64,000 nt of DNA, from contig CBDURO010000001.1 of the NCBI GenBank assembly GCA_965369995.1, positions 1 through 64,000 on the forward strand, written 5' to 3'. The notes under the pieces are model-generated. The model had not been told where the DNA came from. It worked only from the letters and a program-made list of their open reading frames with translations, and ran no database searches. The translations under genes were made by a program, and so were the position numbers. Positions 1-12,900 of the stretch are shown here, piece after piece; position 1 is the stretch's first letter, and every line of letters starts with the position of its first letter. Source of the stretch: JAHJCW01 sp965369995. Lineage in GTDB: Bacteria > Fidelibacterota > Marinisomatia > Marinisomatales > JAHJCW01.

Positions 1-1561
<1,561 letters not shown>

Positions 1562-1628
1562 CATCTCGTAGAAATGCGGGAGATGGTCGAAAACTTATTG
1601 ACTTTTCCCACGCATACCTAAAAATTAC

Positions 1629-1702
1629 GGGCTTGTAGCTCAGGTGGTTAGAGCGCATCCCTGATAAGGATGAGGTCCGTGGTTCGAGTCCACGCAGGCC
1701 CA
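1629..1702 (+). tRNA. tRNA-Ile (GAT anticodon)
   Basis: A full cloverleaf can be folded. Acceptor GGGCTTG pairs with CAGGCCC, the D arm is GCTC/GAGC, the anticodon arm is CATCC-CTGATAA-GGATG with anticodon GAT, and the T arm is CGTGG-TTCGAGT-CCACG. The discriminator is A1702. CCA is not encoded, since CGT follows. The 16S-23S spacer is the standard location for tRNA-Ile. Confidence 0.98.
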
Positions 1703-1730
1703 CGTTGAGCATATGTCCGGGAAAACCTAT

Positions 1731-1806
1731 GGGGCTATAGCTCAGTTGGGAGAGCGCCTGCTTTGCACGCAGGAGGTCGTCGGTTCGATCCCGGCTAGCT
1801 CCACCA
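1731..1806 (+). tRNA. tRNA-Ala (TGC anticodon)
   Basis: Acceptor GGGGCTA pairs with TAGCTCC (one G-T pair), the D arm is GCTC/GAGC, the anticodon arm is CCTGC-TTTGCAC-GCAGG with anticodon TGC, and the T arm is GTCGG-TTCGATC-CCGGC. Unlike the neighbouring tRNA-Ile, CCA is encoded (1804-1806). A degenerate copy of its 3' part lies about 40 nt downstream. Confidence 0.98.
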
Positions 1807-1847
1807 GTGGTTATTTGGAACTAAAATTATTTTTAATGATATAATTT

Positions 1848-1906
1848 GGTTGGAGAGCGTCCCGATCAAATCGGGAAGGTCGTCGGTTCGATCTCGGCTA
1901 GCTCCA
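1848..1906 (+). pseudogene. Decayed tRNA-Ala copy with altered anticodon arm
   Basis: This stretch repeats the 3' two-thirds of the upstream tRNA-Ala: the end of the D arm (gagagcg), the variable loop (aggtc), the T arm (gtcggttcgatctcggc) and the acceptor 3' strand (tagctcca). The anticodon arm keeps its 17-nt size but is now TCCCG-ATCAAAT-CGGGA, a 5-bp stem with U33 and CAA in the anticodon position. The 5' acceptor strand and the 5' D strand are absent or unrecognisable, so no complete cloverleaf forms. A duplication remnant is the simplest reading. A structured spacer element in the pre-rRNA is an alternative. Confidence 0.75.
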
Positions 1907-1958
1907 CTGTTATTTATCGCATAATTGCGAAAAAATTTGTTTTTGTTATTTGAAAATT

Positions 1959-1999
1959 GGAAATTGACGCCGGTAGCTTAATATTAATACTAACACTTT

Positions 2000-2007
<8 letters not shown>
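1959..2007 (+). other. Pre-23S processing stem, 5' arm
   Basis: Three blocks here are exact reverse complements of blocks flanking the 3' end of the 23S gene: 1959-1970 with 5038-5049 (12 nt), 1977-1990 with 5020-5033 (14 nt) and 1997-2007 with 5003-5013 (11 nt). Together they form the long helix that brings the ends of pre-23S RNA together. Such helices are known RNase III substrates. Confidence 0.85.
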
Positions 2008-5002
<2,995 letters not shown>

Positions 5003-5010
<8 letters not shown>

Positions 5011-5049
5011 AAACTTTTGGTATTAATATTAAGTTTCGCGTCAATTTCC
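5003..5049 (+). other. Pre-23S processing stem, 3' arm
   Basis: This is the partner of the arm at 1959-2007. It contains the matching blocks 5003-5013, 5020-5033 and 5038-5049. It lies between the mature 23S 3' end and the 5S gene, and cleavage of the helix would also release the 5S precursor. Confidence 0.85.
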
Positions 5050-5059
5050 GAAAATTTAT

Positions 5060-5177
5060 TCCGGTGATTATAGCATAGGGGAAACACCCGTTCTCATCCC
5101 GAACACGGAAGTTAAGTCCTATTGCGCCGATGGTACTGCACGGGAGACTAGTGTGGGAGAGTAGGTCGTCGCCGGGA
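5060..5177 (+). rRNA. rrf: 5S ribosomal RNA
   Basis: The sequence has bacterial 5S hallmarks: ccgttctcatcccgaacacg in the loop B/helix III region, gaagttaag after it, and a terminal helix formed by ttccggtg at the 5' end and cgccgggaa at the 3' end. The length is about 118 nt. It is the last gene of the rRNA operon and is followed within 10 nt by a terminator hairpin. Exact ends are set by the terminal helix and may shift by 1-3 nt. Confidence 0.96.
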
Positions 5178-5183
5178 ACTTTT

Positions 5184-5217
5184 AAAATCCCTCTAATAAT
5201 ACGTTAGAGGGATTTTT
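5184..5217 (+). terminator. Rho-independent terminator of the rRNA operon
   Basis: The stem is AAAATCCCTCTAA (5184-5196) against TTAGAGGGATTTTT (5204-5217) with a 7-nt loop, followed by a T-rich run. It sits just after 5S. No further structural RNA is seen before the next gene. Confidence 0.93.
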
Positions 5218-5297
5218 ATTATATGGATTATTGGATAATTGAACTTAATTGTTAGTAACTTTAAAACATAAATGTAAAAAATACATTATAATTTTAA

Positions 5298-6182
5298 ATG
5301 TTAAAAATCCAAATATTATATATTCTTATTATTTTTAGTACATTCCTCTTTGCTCAGAATAAAGAGAATGCAAGAAATGAATTAACTGTTTTTAAAACAA
5401 CTGATTATAAATCATATATAGGTCTAATTGAAAAGGAATATTCTGATTCAACTACAATCAAAACTTATAAAGGTGATAATTATACATTCGCAAATTCTAA
5501 CATATTAATAACTTTCCCATTCATGGGAAGAATTAAAAATGGAAGATTGCAAAAGAGAGATCCAAATTCAAGTTTCTATTTATTTTCTCCTTCCGCTTTT
5601 GCAATCGAAAATGGAAAATTATACTGTAGAGATTTTTGTTTATTCTATCCATCGTTAAACTATGGGATAGCTGATATTATTTCGGCTCAAGCCGGATTAT
5701 TTTGGTATCCCGGGATGGATTACAAAAATGCACCTTTTGTTGGAAATCTCAAAATAACCGCATTTGAAACAAAAATATTTTCTCTTGCAACTGGAGTTAC
5801 CTATATTAATTTACCAGTAATTCAAAAAGAAAGAATCTTCAGCACAGGGTTTGCATTTATTACGGGAACATTCGGTAACCGCTATAATCATGCCTCGGTG
5901 TCAGCTGGTTGGGGATATATTCAAAAAGAATCGGAATGGCAGCGCGAAGATGAACCAATAATTATCGCTGCGGGAAATATACGATTACTCGACTTTGTAA
6001 GTTTTGTTACGGAAAATTGGTTTTTCCCTAATGAAAAAATTAAAGATTCTCTTTTAACAATGGCGTTAAGGTTCTTCGGTAGACAAATCGCGGTTGATTT
6101 AGGAGCAACTTTTACAGTGAACTCAATCCAAGAAAAAATCGCACCTATCCCCGTAATTAATATTACTTATCATTTACGTTAA
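5298..6182 (+). CDS. Predicted outer-membrane beta-barrel protein, function unknown
   Basis: A 294-residue exported protein. Residues 1-19 form a signal peptide (hydrophobic stretch ending FLFAQ) with no lipobox cysteine. Residues 30-70 (around DYKSYIGLIEKEYSDSTTIK) resemble the short N-terminal module that precedes many FCB outer-membrane proteins. The rest alternates polar and hydrophobic residues and contains PSAFAIENGKLY and NYGIADIISAQAG, which resemble an uncharacterised Bacteroidota barrel family I know from memory. It ends in HLR without the classical terminal phenylalanine. It is a single gene after the rRNA terminator. Its stop codon directly abuts that of the convergent tonB-like gene. 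The function is not known to me. Confidence 0.75.
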   Translation: MLKIQILYILIIFSTFLFAQNKENARNELTVFKTTDYKSYIGLIEKEYSDSTTIKTYKGDNYTFANSNILITFPFMGRIKNGRLQKRDPNSSFYLFSPSAFAIENGKLYCRDFCLFYPSLNYGIADIISAQAGLFWYPGMDYKNAPFVGNLKITAFETKIFSLATGVTYINLPVIQKERIFSTGFAFITGTFGNRYNHASVSAGWGYIQKESEWQREDEPIIIAAGNIRLLDFVSFVTENWFFPNEKIKDSLLTMALRFFGRQIAVDLGATFTVNSIQEKIAPIPVINITYHLR

Positions 6183-7004
6183 TTACTGTAATACAAATCG
6201 GAAAGTAATTACTGCGGTCTGATTCAATTGCGGATCAGTCGGTTTTAGCGGACTTAATCTCCATAATCTCAATGTTTTCATTGTTACTGACTCTAAGGTT
6301 GCATCAGCTTTTTGAAGTGGTATTAGATTACCAATTGTTCCATTTGGTAATACAGTAATTTTAATTTTGATGCGAGCTTCTTTATCTAAGCCTTCCGGAT
6401 ATGTTGGAAGTGGGTCATATAAAATATCTCTAACCACACCTTCCCAACTAATTTCATAAGGTTTTTCGAATTTTACATCACCGCCTTTTTGTCCTGGAAT
6501 TGCAATAGCATCTACTTTTTTACCAACTGATTTATCAGACGGTTTACTTCCGGGTTTTACAGCACTAAATATTTCATCATCTAAGCTTGACAAATTATCG
6601 TTTACACCGTGAATTGTTTCTCTTTTTGTATTAATTCTGTCTTTTTGTTCTGACTTAATTAACTGTCCCTGACTTTCTATCGGAATCCGATTTACATCAT
6701 ATTCTGTCATCCTTCTCGTTGGTAAATCAACTTTTCTGGTCGGAATTATTGATTTTGCAATCGGTTGGGATGTCCGAGGTGTAGATGCAACGCTAGGAGT
6801 GGGTGGTGATGGTGATAAAACATTTTCCTCGATTACCGGTAAATCAATTGGACTAAAGTTAGAAAATGTTACATCAGTGTATTCTGATATATCGATTGGA
6901 GTATCGTATATGACAAGTAGAAATATTAATGACAATAATCCATGCAGTAATAGAGAGGCAATCCATCCTTCGTATTTTGATGTGATTATTGATTCATTTT
7001 TCAT
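6183..7004 (-). CDS. TonB-like energy transducer
   Basis: A 273-residue periplasm-spanning protein. A single N-terminal membrane helix (residues about 13-33, SLLLHGLLSLIFLLVIYD) is followed by a Pro/Ser-rich linker (residues 50-130). A C-terminal TonB domain (about 185-273) carries YPEGLDKEARIKIKITVLPNG and a final beta-strand ending RFVLQ. It should transmit cation-motive force from ExbBD to an outer-membrane partner. It overlaps exbD by 4 nt (ATGA) and is the last gene of the five-gene minus-strand operon. The partner is most likely the barrel encoded two genes upstream. A TolA-like role cannot be excluded, because no classical plugged receptor lies in the operon. Confidence 0.85.
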   Translation of the reverse strand: MKNESIITSKYEGWIASLLLHGLLSLIFLLVIYDTPIDISEYTDVTFSNFSPIDLPVIEENVLSPSPPTPSVASTPRTSQPIAKSIIPTRKVDLPTRRMTEYDVNRIPIESQGQLIKSEQKDRINTKRETIHGVNDNLSSLDDEIFSAVKPGSKPSDKSVGKKVDAIAIPGQKGGDVKFEKPYEISWEGVVRDILYDPLPTYPEGLDKEARIKIKITVLPNGTIGNLIPLQKADATLESVTMKTLRLWRLSPLKPTDPQLNQTAVITFRFVLQ

Positions 7005-7402
7005 TCTGTTTTTTCAGTAGCAATATTGAAATTAGTAGCTCCTACTTTTTTACCGATATCCAAAATAGCAACTGTTTGTTCTATTGTAACTCCTTTATCG
7101 GCACGTATAATAATTGCTTGTTCAGGATTGATTGCCATCAATTGATTCCATTTTGCAGGTAAATCCGTAATAGAAACTTGATTATTATTTAAATATATCA
7201 ATCCTTTTTTAGTAAGCGTGATAGTGATACTTTTTTCGTTCGTCGACTCAGCGGTATCGGAAACCGGTAATCTAACTTTTATTCCCGGTTGAATGATAAA
7301 AGTAGATGATAATAAAAAGAAAATCAGCAGGAGCAAGACAATATCAGTTAACGATGAAAACGAAAAAGTATCTAATACTTTATTTTCTGCTCTAATTTTC
7401 AT
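7001..7402 (-). CDS. ExbD/TolR family biopolymer transport protein
   Basis: A 133-residue protein with one membrane helix near the N-terminus (residues about 20-42). It contains the family motif SLTDIVLLLLIFFLLSS, where Asp20 occupies the conserved proton- or sodium-coupling position. The periplasmic domain follows, with the usual IIIRADKGVTIEQTVAILDI segment. ExbD works with ExbB as the motor that energises TonB. It overlaps exbB by 11 nt upstream and tonB by 4 nt downstream, so the three are probably translationally coupled. ExbD and TolR are not safely separable by sequence alone. Confidence 0.9.
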   Translation of the reverse strand: MKIRAENKVLDTFSFSSLTDIVLLLLIFFLLSSTFIIQPGIKVRLPVSDTAESTNEKSITITLTKKGLIYLNNNQVSITDLPAKWNQLMAINPEQAIIIRADKGVTIEQTVAILDIGKKVGATNFNIATEKTE

Positions 7403-8036
7403 ATTGAATACTTTGCTGAGTTTGTTTTGTTTCTAAAATTATATCAACTAGTTCTTTTGAATTTGATTCAATTTCAAAAGCCATATGATGTATTTTTGCT
7501 GTGAAGTAATTGTAATAAATAAAAGCAACTATACCAACACCTAACCCTGTTGCTGTTGTCATCAAAGCCTCCCAAATTCCTCCTGCGAGCACCGTAGCAT
7601 TTACGTTTCCGCCTAATCTTTCGATCTCCATGAATGCGCTCATCATTCCGGTAACAGTACCTAAGAATCCTGTTAATGGTGCCACACCGGCGATTGTAGC
7701 GAGTAAATTCATATTTTTTTCCATTAGATGTACCTGTTCCGTGCCTATAGCTTCCATATATGATTCAATTCCGTCTTTATCATGATGAGCATGCAATAGT
7801 CCTTCTTTAAGAACGATTGGAACAGCTCCTTTTGAACCTATACAAAGATTAATTGCTTCATCTTTTTTACCACTTGCAATCAATGCTTTTAGTTCATACA
7901 TAATATGGTTGGTTTTTGTTTTAAATCGGTTTAAATCAATATATTTATTTACAATTAATACAACTGCGGCAATAGAAAATAATAAAATAGGTATCATTAA
8001 CCATCCACCTTGAGCAAATATTTTTAGTAGACTCAT
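7392..8036 (-). CDS. MotA/TolQ/ExbB family proton channel
   Basis: A 214-residue inner-membrane protein with the three-helix ExbB layout: helix 1 at about residues 12-32, and helices 2 and 3 at about 110-135 and 150-180. The conserved segments GVAPLTGFLGTVTGMMSAF and TTATGLGVGIVAFIYYNYF are present. It forms the pentameric ion channel of the TonB motor with ExbD. It lies 33 nt downstream of the barrel gene and upstream of exbD in the same operon. ExbB is preferred over TolQ because a TonB gene follows and no TolB or Pal gene is present. Confidence 0.9.
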   Translation of the reverse strand: MSLLKIFAQGGWLMIPILLFSIAAVVLIVNKYIDLNRFKTKTNHIMYELKALIASGKKDEAINLCIGSKGAVPIVLKEGLLHAHHDKDGIESYMEAIGTEQVHLMEKNMNLLATIAGVAPLTGFLGTVTGMMSAFMEIERLGGNVNATVLAGGIWEALMTTATGLGVGIVAFIYYNYFTAKIHHMAFEIESNSKELVDIILETKQTQQSIQYEN

Positions 8037-8069
8037 TCTTCCTCCAAGAAATATTTAATTATTTAAATT

Positions 8070-9956
8070 TTACCAAAAAACTTTTATTCCACCCCAGCCA
8101 CTTAAACGAGGTGAACTATATCCTTTCCAAATTTCATAATTTATATCCAGGAAATTGTTTAGTTGACCATAAATTTCAACATATTTTCCAATTTTTTTAC
8201 TGACTGAAAAATTACCAATGAAATATGATTCAATCACATCATCATTATTATCTGTAGCTTTGAATTGTGATGTGAATTGTTCACTTATAAATTGTCCGTT
8301 TAACATTAATTCGATGCCAAAACCAGGCAATGCTCTAATCGTAAAATTAAAATCCAGTTTTGGAAAATATGGAATTTGGTCAGCATTGTTACTTTTAGTA
8401 ATATTATAATTTTTATATCCCGTAGATGACCAGACAGAAATATAATCATTAATTCGCCAGTTTAGTATTGCTCGGATTTCGTGCAATATTATATCATTGC
8501 CATAGACTATATCCCAGTGTCCTATATTTTCATCTCCCGTGCCCCAATCTTGTGGAATAAAAATACCATAATTATTGATATCTTTGTAATTATAGAATGT
8601 TTCAAATGATAGATCATAAGTTCCGGATCGTTTCCATCCGAGTTTTATATCTGATACTAAATCGCTATAAGAGAGCGGAGCTGACATATTCACGTATGGA
8701 TTAGTATTTAAAATCTGTACTAGGGAAATATTCTCCAACTTGGGTTCAAAAATGCCAAATAAACTCCCCATAGGACCTAAATTAAACTCCATAGCAAGTA
8801 TTGGATATATAGTTGTTAAATCGTCTTCTTGCGGGTCCTCATTATTTCCAAATAATAAACCATGTTCATTACTGCTCTTATGGGAGAAAATATTTATTCC
8901 ACCTTTTACTTTTAAATTACGAGCGAAAACATGTTCGATAGTTGATCGTACATTTCCAAATAATGAATTGCTTAATAATGAGTTGTTGGTTATATCATCG
9001 CGAACTTTCTCTAAATAATTTATTGGTACTAGATCAGTATTTTGCTTTACCCAAGCATGCAAGCTATCCAATTGATTTGGATTTAAAGGAATTTCGATCC
9101 GGTCAGAATTTAGTTTAATATTACCCGTGAAAAACGATGTGCCAATCGTTTTGCTTATATTTAGATCTGTCCATAATCCCCAATTAAATAGTTGAGAATC
9201 ATCGGGGTCCATATATCGAACTCCGACATCCCATCTGATATTAGCTAATTCCCAACCGGTAATTCCTGTTGTACTTGAAACATCTAAATTCATTCGAGAC
9301 CGTTGCTCTTTAGGATTTACCAAGGCTCCATAAAATTTATATGTATTATCCGTTAAAGTAAATTGAGTTTTATTTTGTATATACCGATTAAAACGATGAA
9401 CATTCGTTAAAGTATTTCTGAAATAATTATAATCTGAATTTTTAATATGACCGCTATTCCAACAGTAATCCATATCGACAAATAATTCATCATCAAGAAA
9501 TTGTTTTCTCAGTTTTAATCCAGTATTTATATCATTATATCTGCCATAAGATAAATAAAATTCATTGCTTATAGTAGTTGTAGGATAGAAGATATTTTGA
9601 TCCATCTTTATTCCGCCAGCTCCCGATACAAGTCGATTACCTTTTCCCTCTCCGGTTGGATTTGCTGTGATAATTGGTACATTAGTTTTATCAGTCGTCT
9701 TTTTGGAAGCAGGTACATTAGTGATGATTCTTTCACCGATAATTGTATGCTCCTTTAATTCAATAATAGGTAAGCCGGGATCAGTTGCTTGCACCGGTTT
9801 AGGTTTTTCTTGTACCATTAATGTTGTGTCTTGTGGAACAGCGGTAGTTCTTGAAGGTTTTTTCTTTTGAGCAAAGCTTACCGAATTAATCAGTATAAAA
9901 ATAAATAATGTACCTACAAAAATATTCAAAAGTTTTTTTCTTAAATAAAAATTCAT
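8070..9956 (-). CDS. TonB-box outer-membrane barrel without plug domain
   Basis: A 628-residue exported protein. Residues 1-29 are a signal peptide ending SVSFA. A Lys/Pro-rich linker leads to a TonB-box-like segment ELKEHTIIGERI (residues 66-77). From about residue 125 to the end the sequence reads as a beta-barrel, with many amphipathic strands and aromatic girdles. The final segment (FLDINYEIWKGY to the C-terminal GGIKVFW) matches the last strands of TonB-dependent receptors. The roughly 130-residue plug expected between TonB box and barrel appears to be missing. It lies 2 nt downstream of the large TPR gene and upstream of exbB-exbD-tonB. It may be a dedicated outer-membrane partner of that motor. 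The substrate is unknown. Confidence 0.75.
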   Translation of the reverse strand: MNFYLRKKLLNIFVGTLFIFILINSVSFAQKKKPSRTTAVPQDTTLMVQEKPKPVQATDPGLPIIELKEHTIIGERIITNVPASKKTTDKTNVPIITANPTGEGKGNRLVSGAGGIKMDQNIFYPTTTISNEFYLSYGRYNDINTGLKLRKQFLDDELFVDMDYCWNSGHIKNSDYNYFRNTLTNVHRFNRYIQNKTQFTLTDNTYKFYGALVNPKEQRSRMNLDVSSTTGITGWELANIRWDVGVRYMDPDDSQLFNWGLWTDLNISKTIGTSFFTGNIKLNSDRIEIPLNPNQLDSLHAWVKQNTDLVPINYLEKVRDDITNNSLLSNSLFGNVRSTIEHVFARNLKVKGGINIFSHKSSNEHGLLFGNNEDPQEDDLTTIYPILAMEFNLGPMGSLFGIFEPKLENISLVQILNTNPYVNMSAPLSYSDLVSDIKLGWKRSGTYDLSFETFYNYKDINNYGIFIPQDWGTGDENIGHWDIVYGNDIILHEIRAILNWRINDYISVWSSTGYKNYNITKSNNADQIPYFPKLDFNFTIRALPGFGIELMLNGQFISEQFTSQFKATDNNDDVIESYFIGNFSVSKKIGKYVEIYGQLNNFLDINYEIWKGYSSPRLSGWGGIKVFW

Positions 9957-9958
9957 AA

Positions 9959-12900
9959 TTAATTTGTTAACCTGCTAAGTCCGGCTGTTGCTTCTTCGGC
10001 AAATTGATTATCCGAATTATTTTCAAGTACAATATTATAAAGCTTTATAGCTTCATCATTTTTATTTAGTTTTTCTTGGCAAAGTGCTGCATCAAGCGTC
10101 GCGGAATAAACCCAATATTCGTGTCGGGAGTATAGATATCTGACTTTTAATAATTCTTCAAGAGCAAAAGAATAATTGTCTTGTGATAAATGAGACCAGC
10201 CAATTAGATACTGTGCTTCCGCTGCAATTGCATCCGTTCGCCGAGCGATAACTGTCTTAAAGTATTTAATAGCGTTTAGTACATCGCCTTTCGTGGTGAT
10301 TATTCTACCTATTTTATTGCGTGCTTCATCAGATTCAATAGTTTTAGAGAAATTTTCAATTATATATTGATAATTCGATTTTGCAGAATCCATCTTATCC
10401 AATTTTTCTTGAGCTTTTCCTATACCCAAATATGCGGCGGCAGTTTCCTGTGAATTAGGATAATTTCTAATTGCTTTTCGAAAAGTTGCTTCTGCTTTAC
10501 TATATTCATTTTGTAATGAATATATTTCACCAAGTTTAACAAGAGTATATGGAGCAATCTGACTTTTTGGATAGTTCACATTAATTTTTTCATAATAAGA
10601 AATTGCATTACTTGTATTACCTTTCATAAGGTAAGCGTCGCCAAGTCCGAGAAAAGCATTTGCTGCAAGAGGATCATTAGAATAATTATTTACTATAATA
10701 TTAAATTGATTAATAGCTTTGTCAGGTTGTTCCTTTACTAAGTATGAATCAGCATTTTTCAGTAGCAATTCAACAGAAAATTTACTTTGTGGATTTTGGT
10801 TTACATAATTTTCAACCACTGAATTGGCTTCATCAATTTTACCAAGAATCAAATAGGAATCTTGAACACCTGTTACAGCATCGCCAATCACAGGACTATT
10901 TGGAAAATATGAAATGATATAATTATAATTTTTTATGGCATCTTCATAATTTTGCAAATTATAGTAGGCATTCCCCATATCAATATATGCATTATCAAGA
11001 TGGTTACTATTTGGATAATTGTTTATCAATTGTCGATATAAAGTAATAGCATTTTCAGGTTTATTCAATTGTCGCAAATTTAGCGATGCTACCTCAAATA
11101 TTGCATCATCAGCAAATTCGTTTGACGGATAATTCTCGTAAATTGATTCAAATTCTTTAATCGCATTGTTACGACGATCCAGGTTTGATAAAGTACGAGC
11201 GATTTGAAAGGATGTTCTTATTTTCATTGCCTCATTCGGCTGATCACGTCTAAGAATTTGCTGAGCTGATTTATATGAAGATAGTGCGTTTTTGAAATCC
11301 TTTAAGATGAAATAACAATTTCCTGACTGATATGTTGCATCAAATTTATGCGGGCTATTTGGATATTGATTGAGTAATGCTGTAAAATCTTTACGGGCTG
11401 CTTCATAATCTTTTTGCGCGTACTTGGAATAGGCTCGTGCGTAAATTGCATCCATTCGTTTGGATGAACCGCTGTAATTTCGTAATAATTGTGTAAATGT
11501 ATTTTCCGAATTTTTGTATTCCTTATCCTCATATTGACACTCTCCGAGCCAATATAGTGCTAAATCAACTAATTTGTGTTTAGGATTTGCATCAATAAAA
11601 TTTTGGAATGTTACTTTAGCGGCATCTCTGTTACCCGATTTATACTGGCTCCACCCAAGTCGATATTTACTTTCCACAGCAAGCTCCGGATTGGAAGAAT
11701 TAGTTATCATTTTTGCGTAAACTGCCTCGGCATCACTATAGCGTTCTAACTCTAATAAACATTCGCCGGACATTTTAAGTGCTTGATCAAATACATCACT
11801 ATTGGAATAAGACTTAGTTACTGACGCAAATTTTTGATAGGCAACTTGATAATTTTCTCTATCAAAATAGCCAAGACCAAGTTCATACAATGCATTATCG
11901 GCAAATTGGCTCTCAGACGCCACTGTTGCTAATTCTTCTAAAGTTATATCACCACGTTCGGGATGACCGGAATTTTTAAGAGATATTCCTAAAAGATATT
12001 TAGACTGATTCTGTAACTCGCCGGGACCAGTGTTTTGAACTAAGTTATCATAAATAATTACTGCATCAGCAAATCGTTTCTCTTTTAAATATATCCAACC
12101 GAGTCCAATTCGTGCTTCGTTAACAAAGTCACTCTGCGGAAAATTTGAAATTACTGTTTGGAATTCGTTTATCGCTTGATTTAAGCGATGAGTTTCGTAA
12201 TATGAATCGCCAAGAAAATAATGACCTGAGGATTGATACTGTTCACTCTCTTCTGACATATCTATTGAAGAGAGAATATCAATTGTAGCTTGATATTCCT
12301 TGTTTCTCCAATAACATTCACCTATTTTAAATTTAGCATCTGATATCAATTCGCTTTCCGGAAATAAATCTATTAGTGACTGAAATGCAGATATTGCTTT
12401 AGAGTAATTCTTATTCAATAAATTTGACCAACCGATCGAATAATAGGCATAATCTTTCAGGTCATCTTCGTTCGAATTAATCACTTGCGAGTAGTAATAA
12501 GCAGCATTATCGTAATCGGGGATTTCAAAATAACTTTCACCTGCCCAATAATTTGCCTTATTTACCAACTCACTTTTTGGAAAATCATCGGCAATCTTTG
12601 TGAATTGTCCAGCTGCGTTAACAAAATTGTTCTCCTCGTAATAACTTTCCCCAACTAGAAAAACAGCATCATCAACCAAGGTGCTGAAAGGAAACTGCAC
12701 CATGAATTCCTTTAAAATATTACGAACTTCCGGATATTTTTTGAGATAAAACTGACTTTTCCCTAATAAATAGTAGGCAGATTCACGCCATTCACTCGTT
12801 GGATATTTATACAAAAAGTCTTGCAAACGCAGCTCAGTTGATTGGTAAAGTCCATCTTCGAATAAACCTAATGCTATGAGATAATCATTGCGTTCATTAT

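Noticed and set aside
1848..1906. A functional tRNA-Leu (CAA)
   Set aside because: The loop would show CAA, but the 5' acceptor and D strands needed for a cloverleaf are absent and the body is tRNA-Ala-like.
5287..5292. TATAAT box just before the gene at 5298
   Set aside because: It is 5 nt from the ATG with no matching -35, so it would need a leaderless transcript; in such AT-rich DNA it is likely chance.
6799..7020. Small plus-strand ORF opposite the tonB gene
   Set aside because: It is antisense to a well-supported gene and has no family features.
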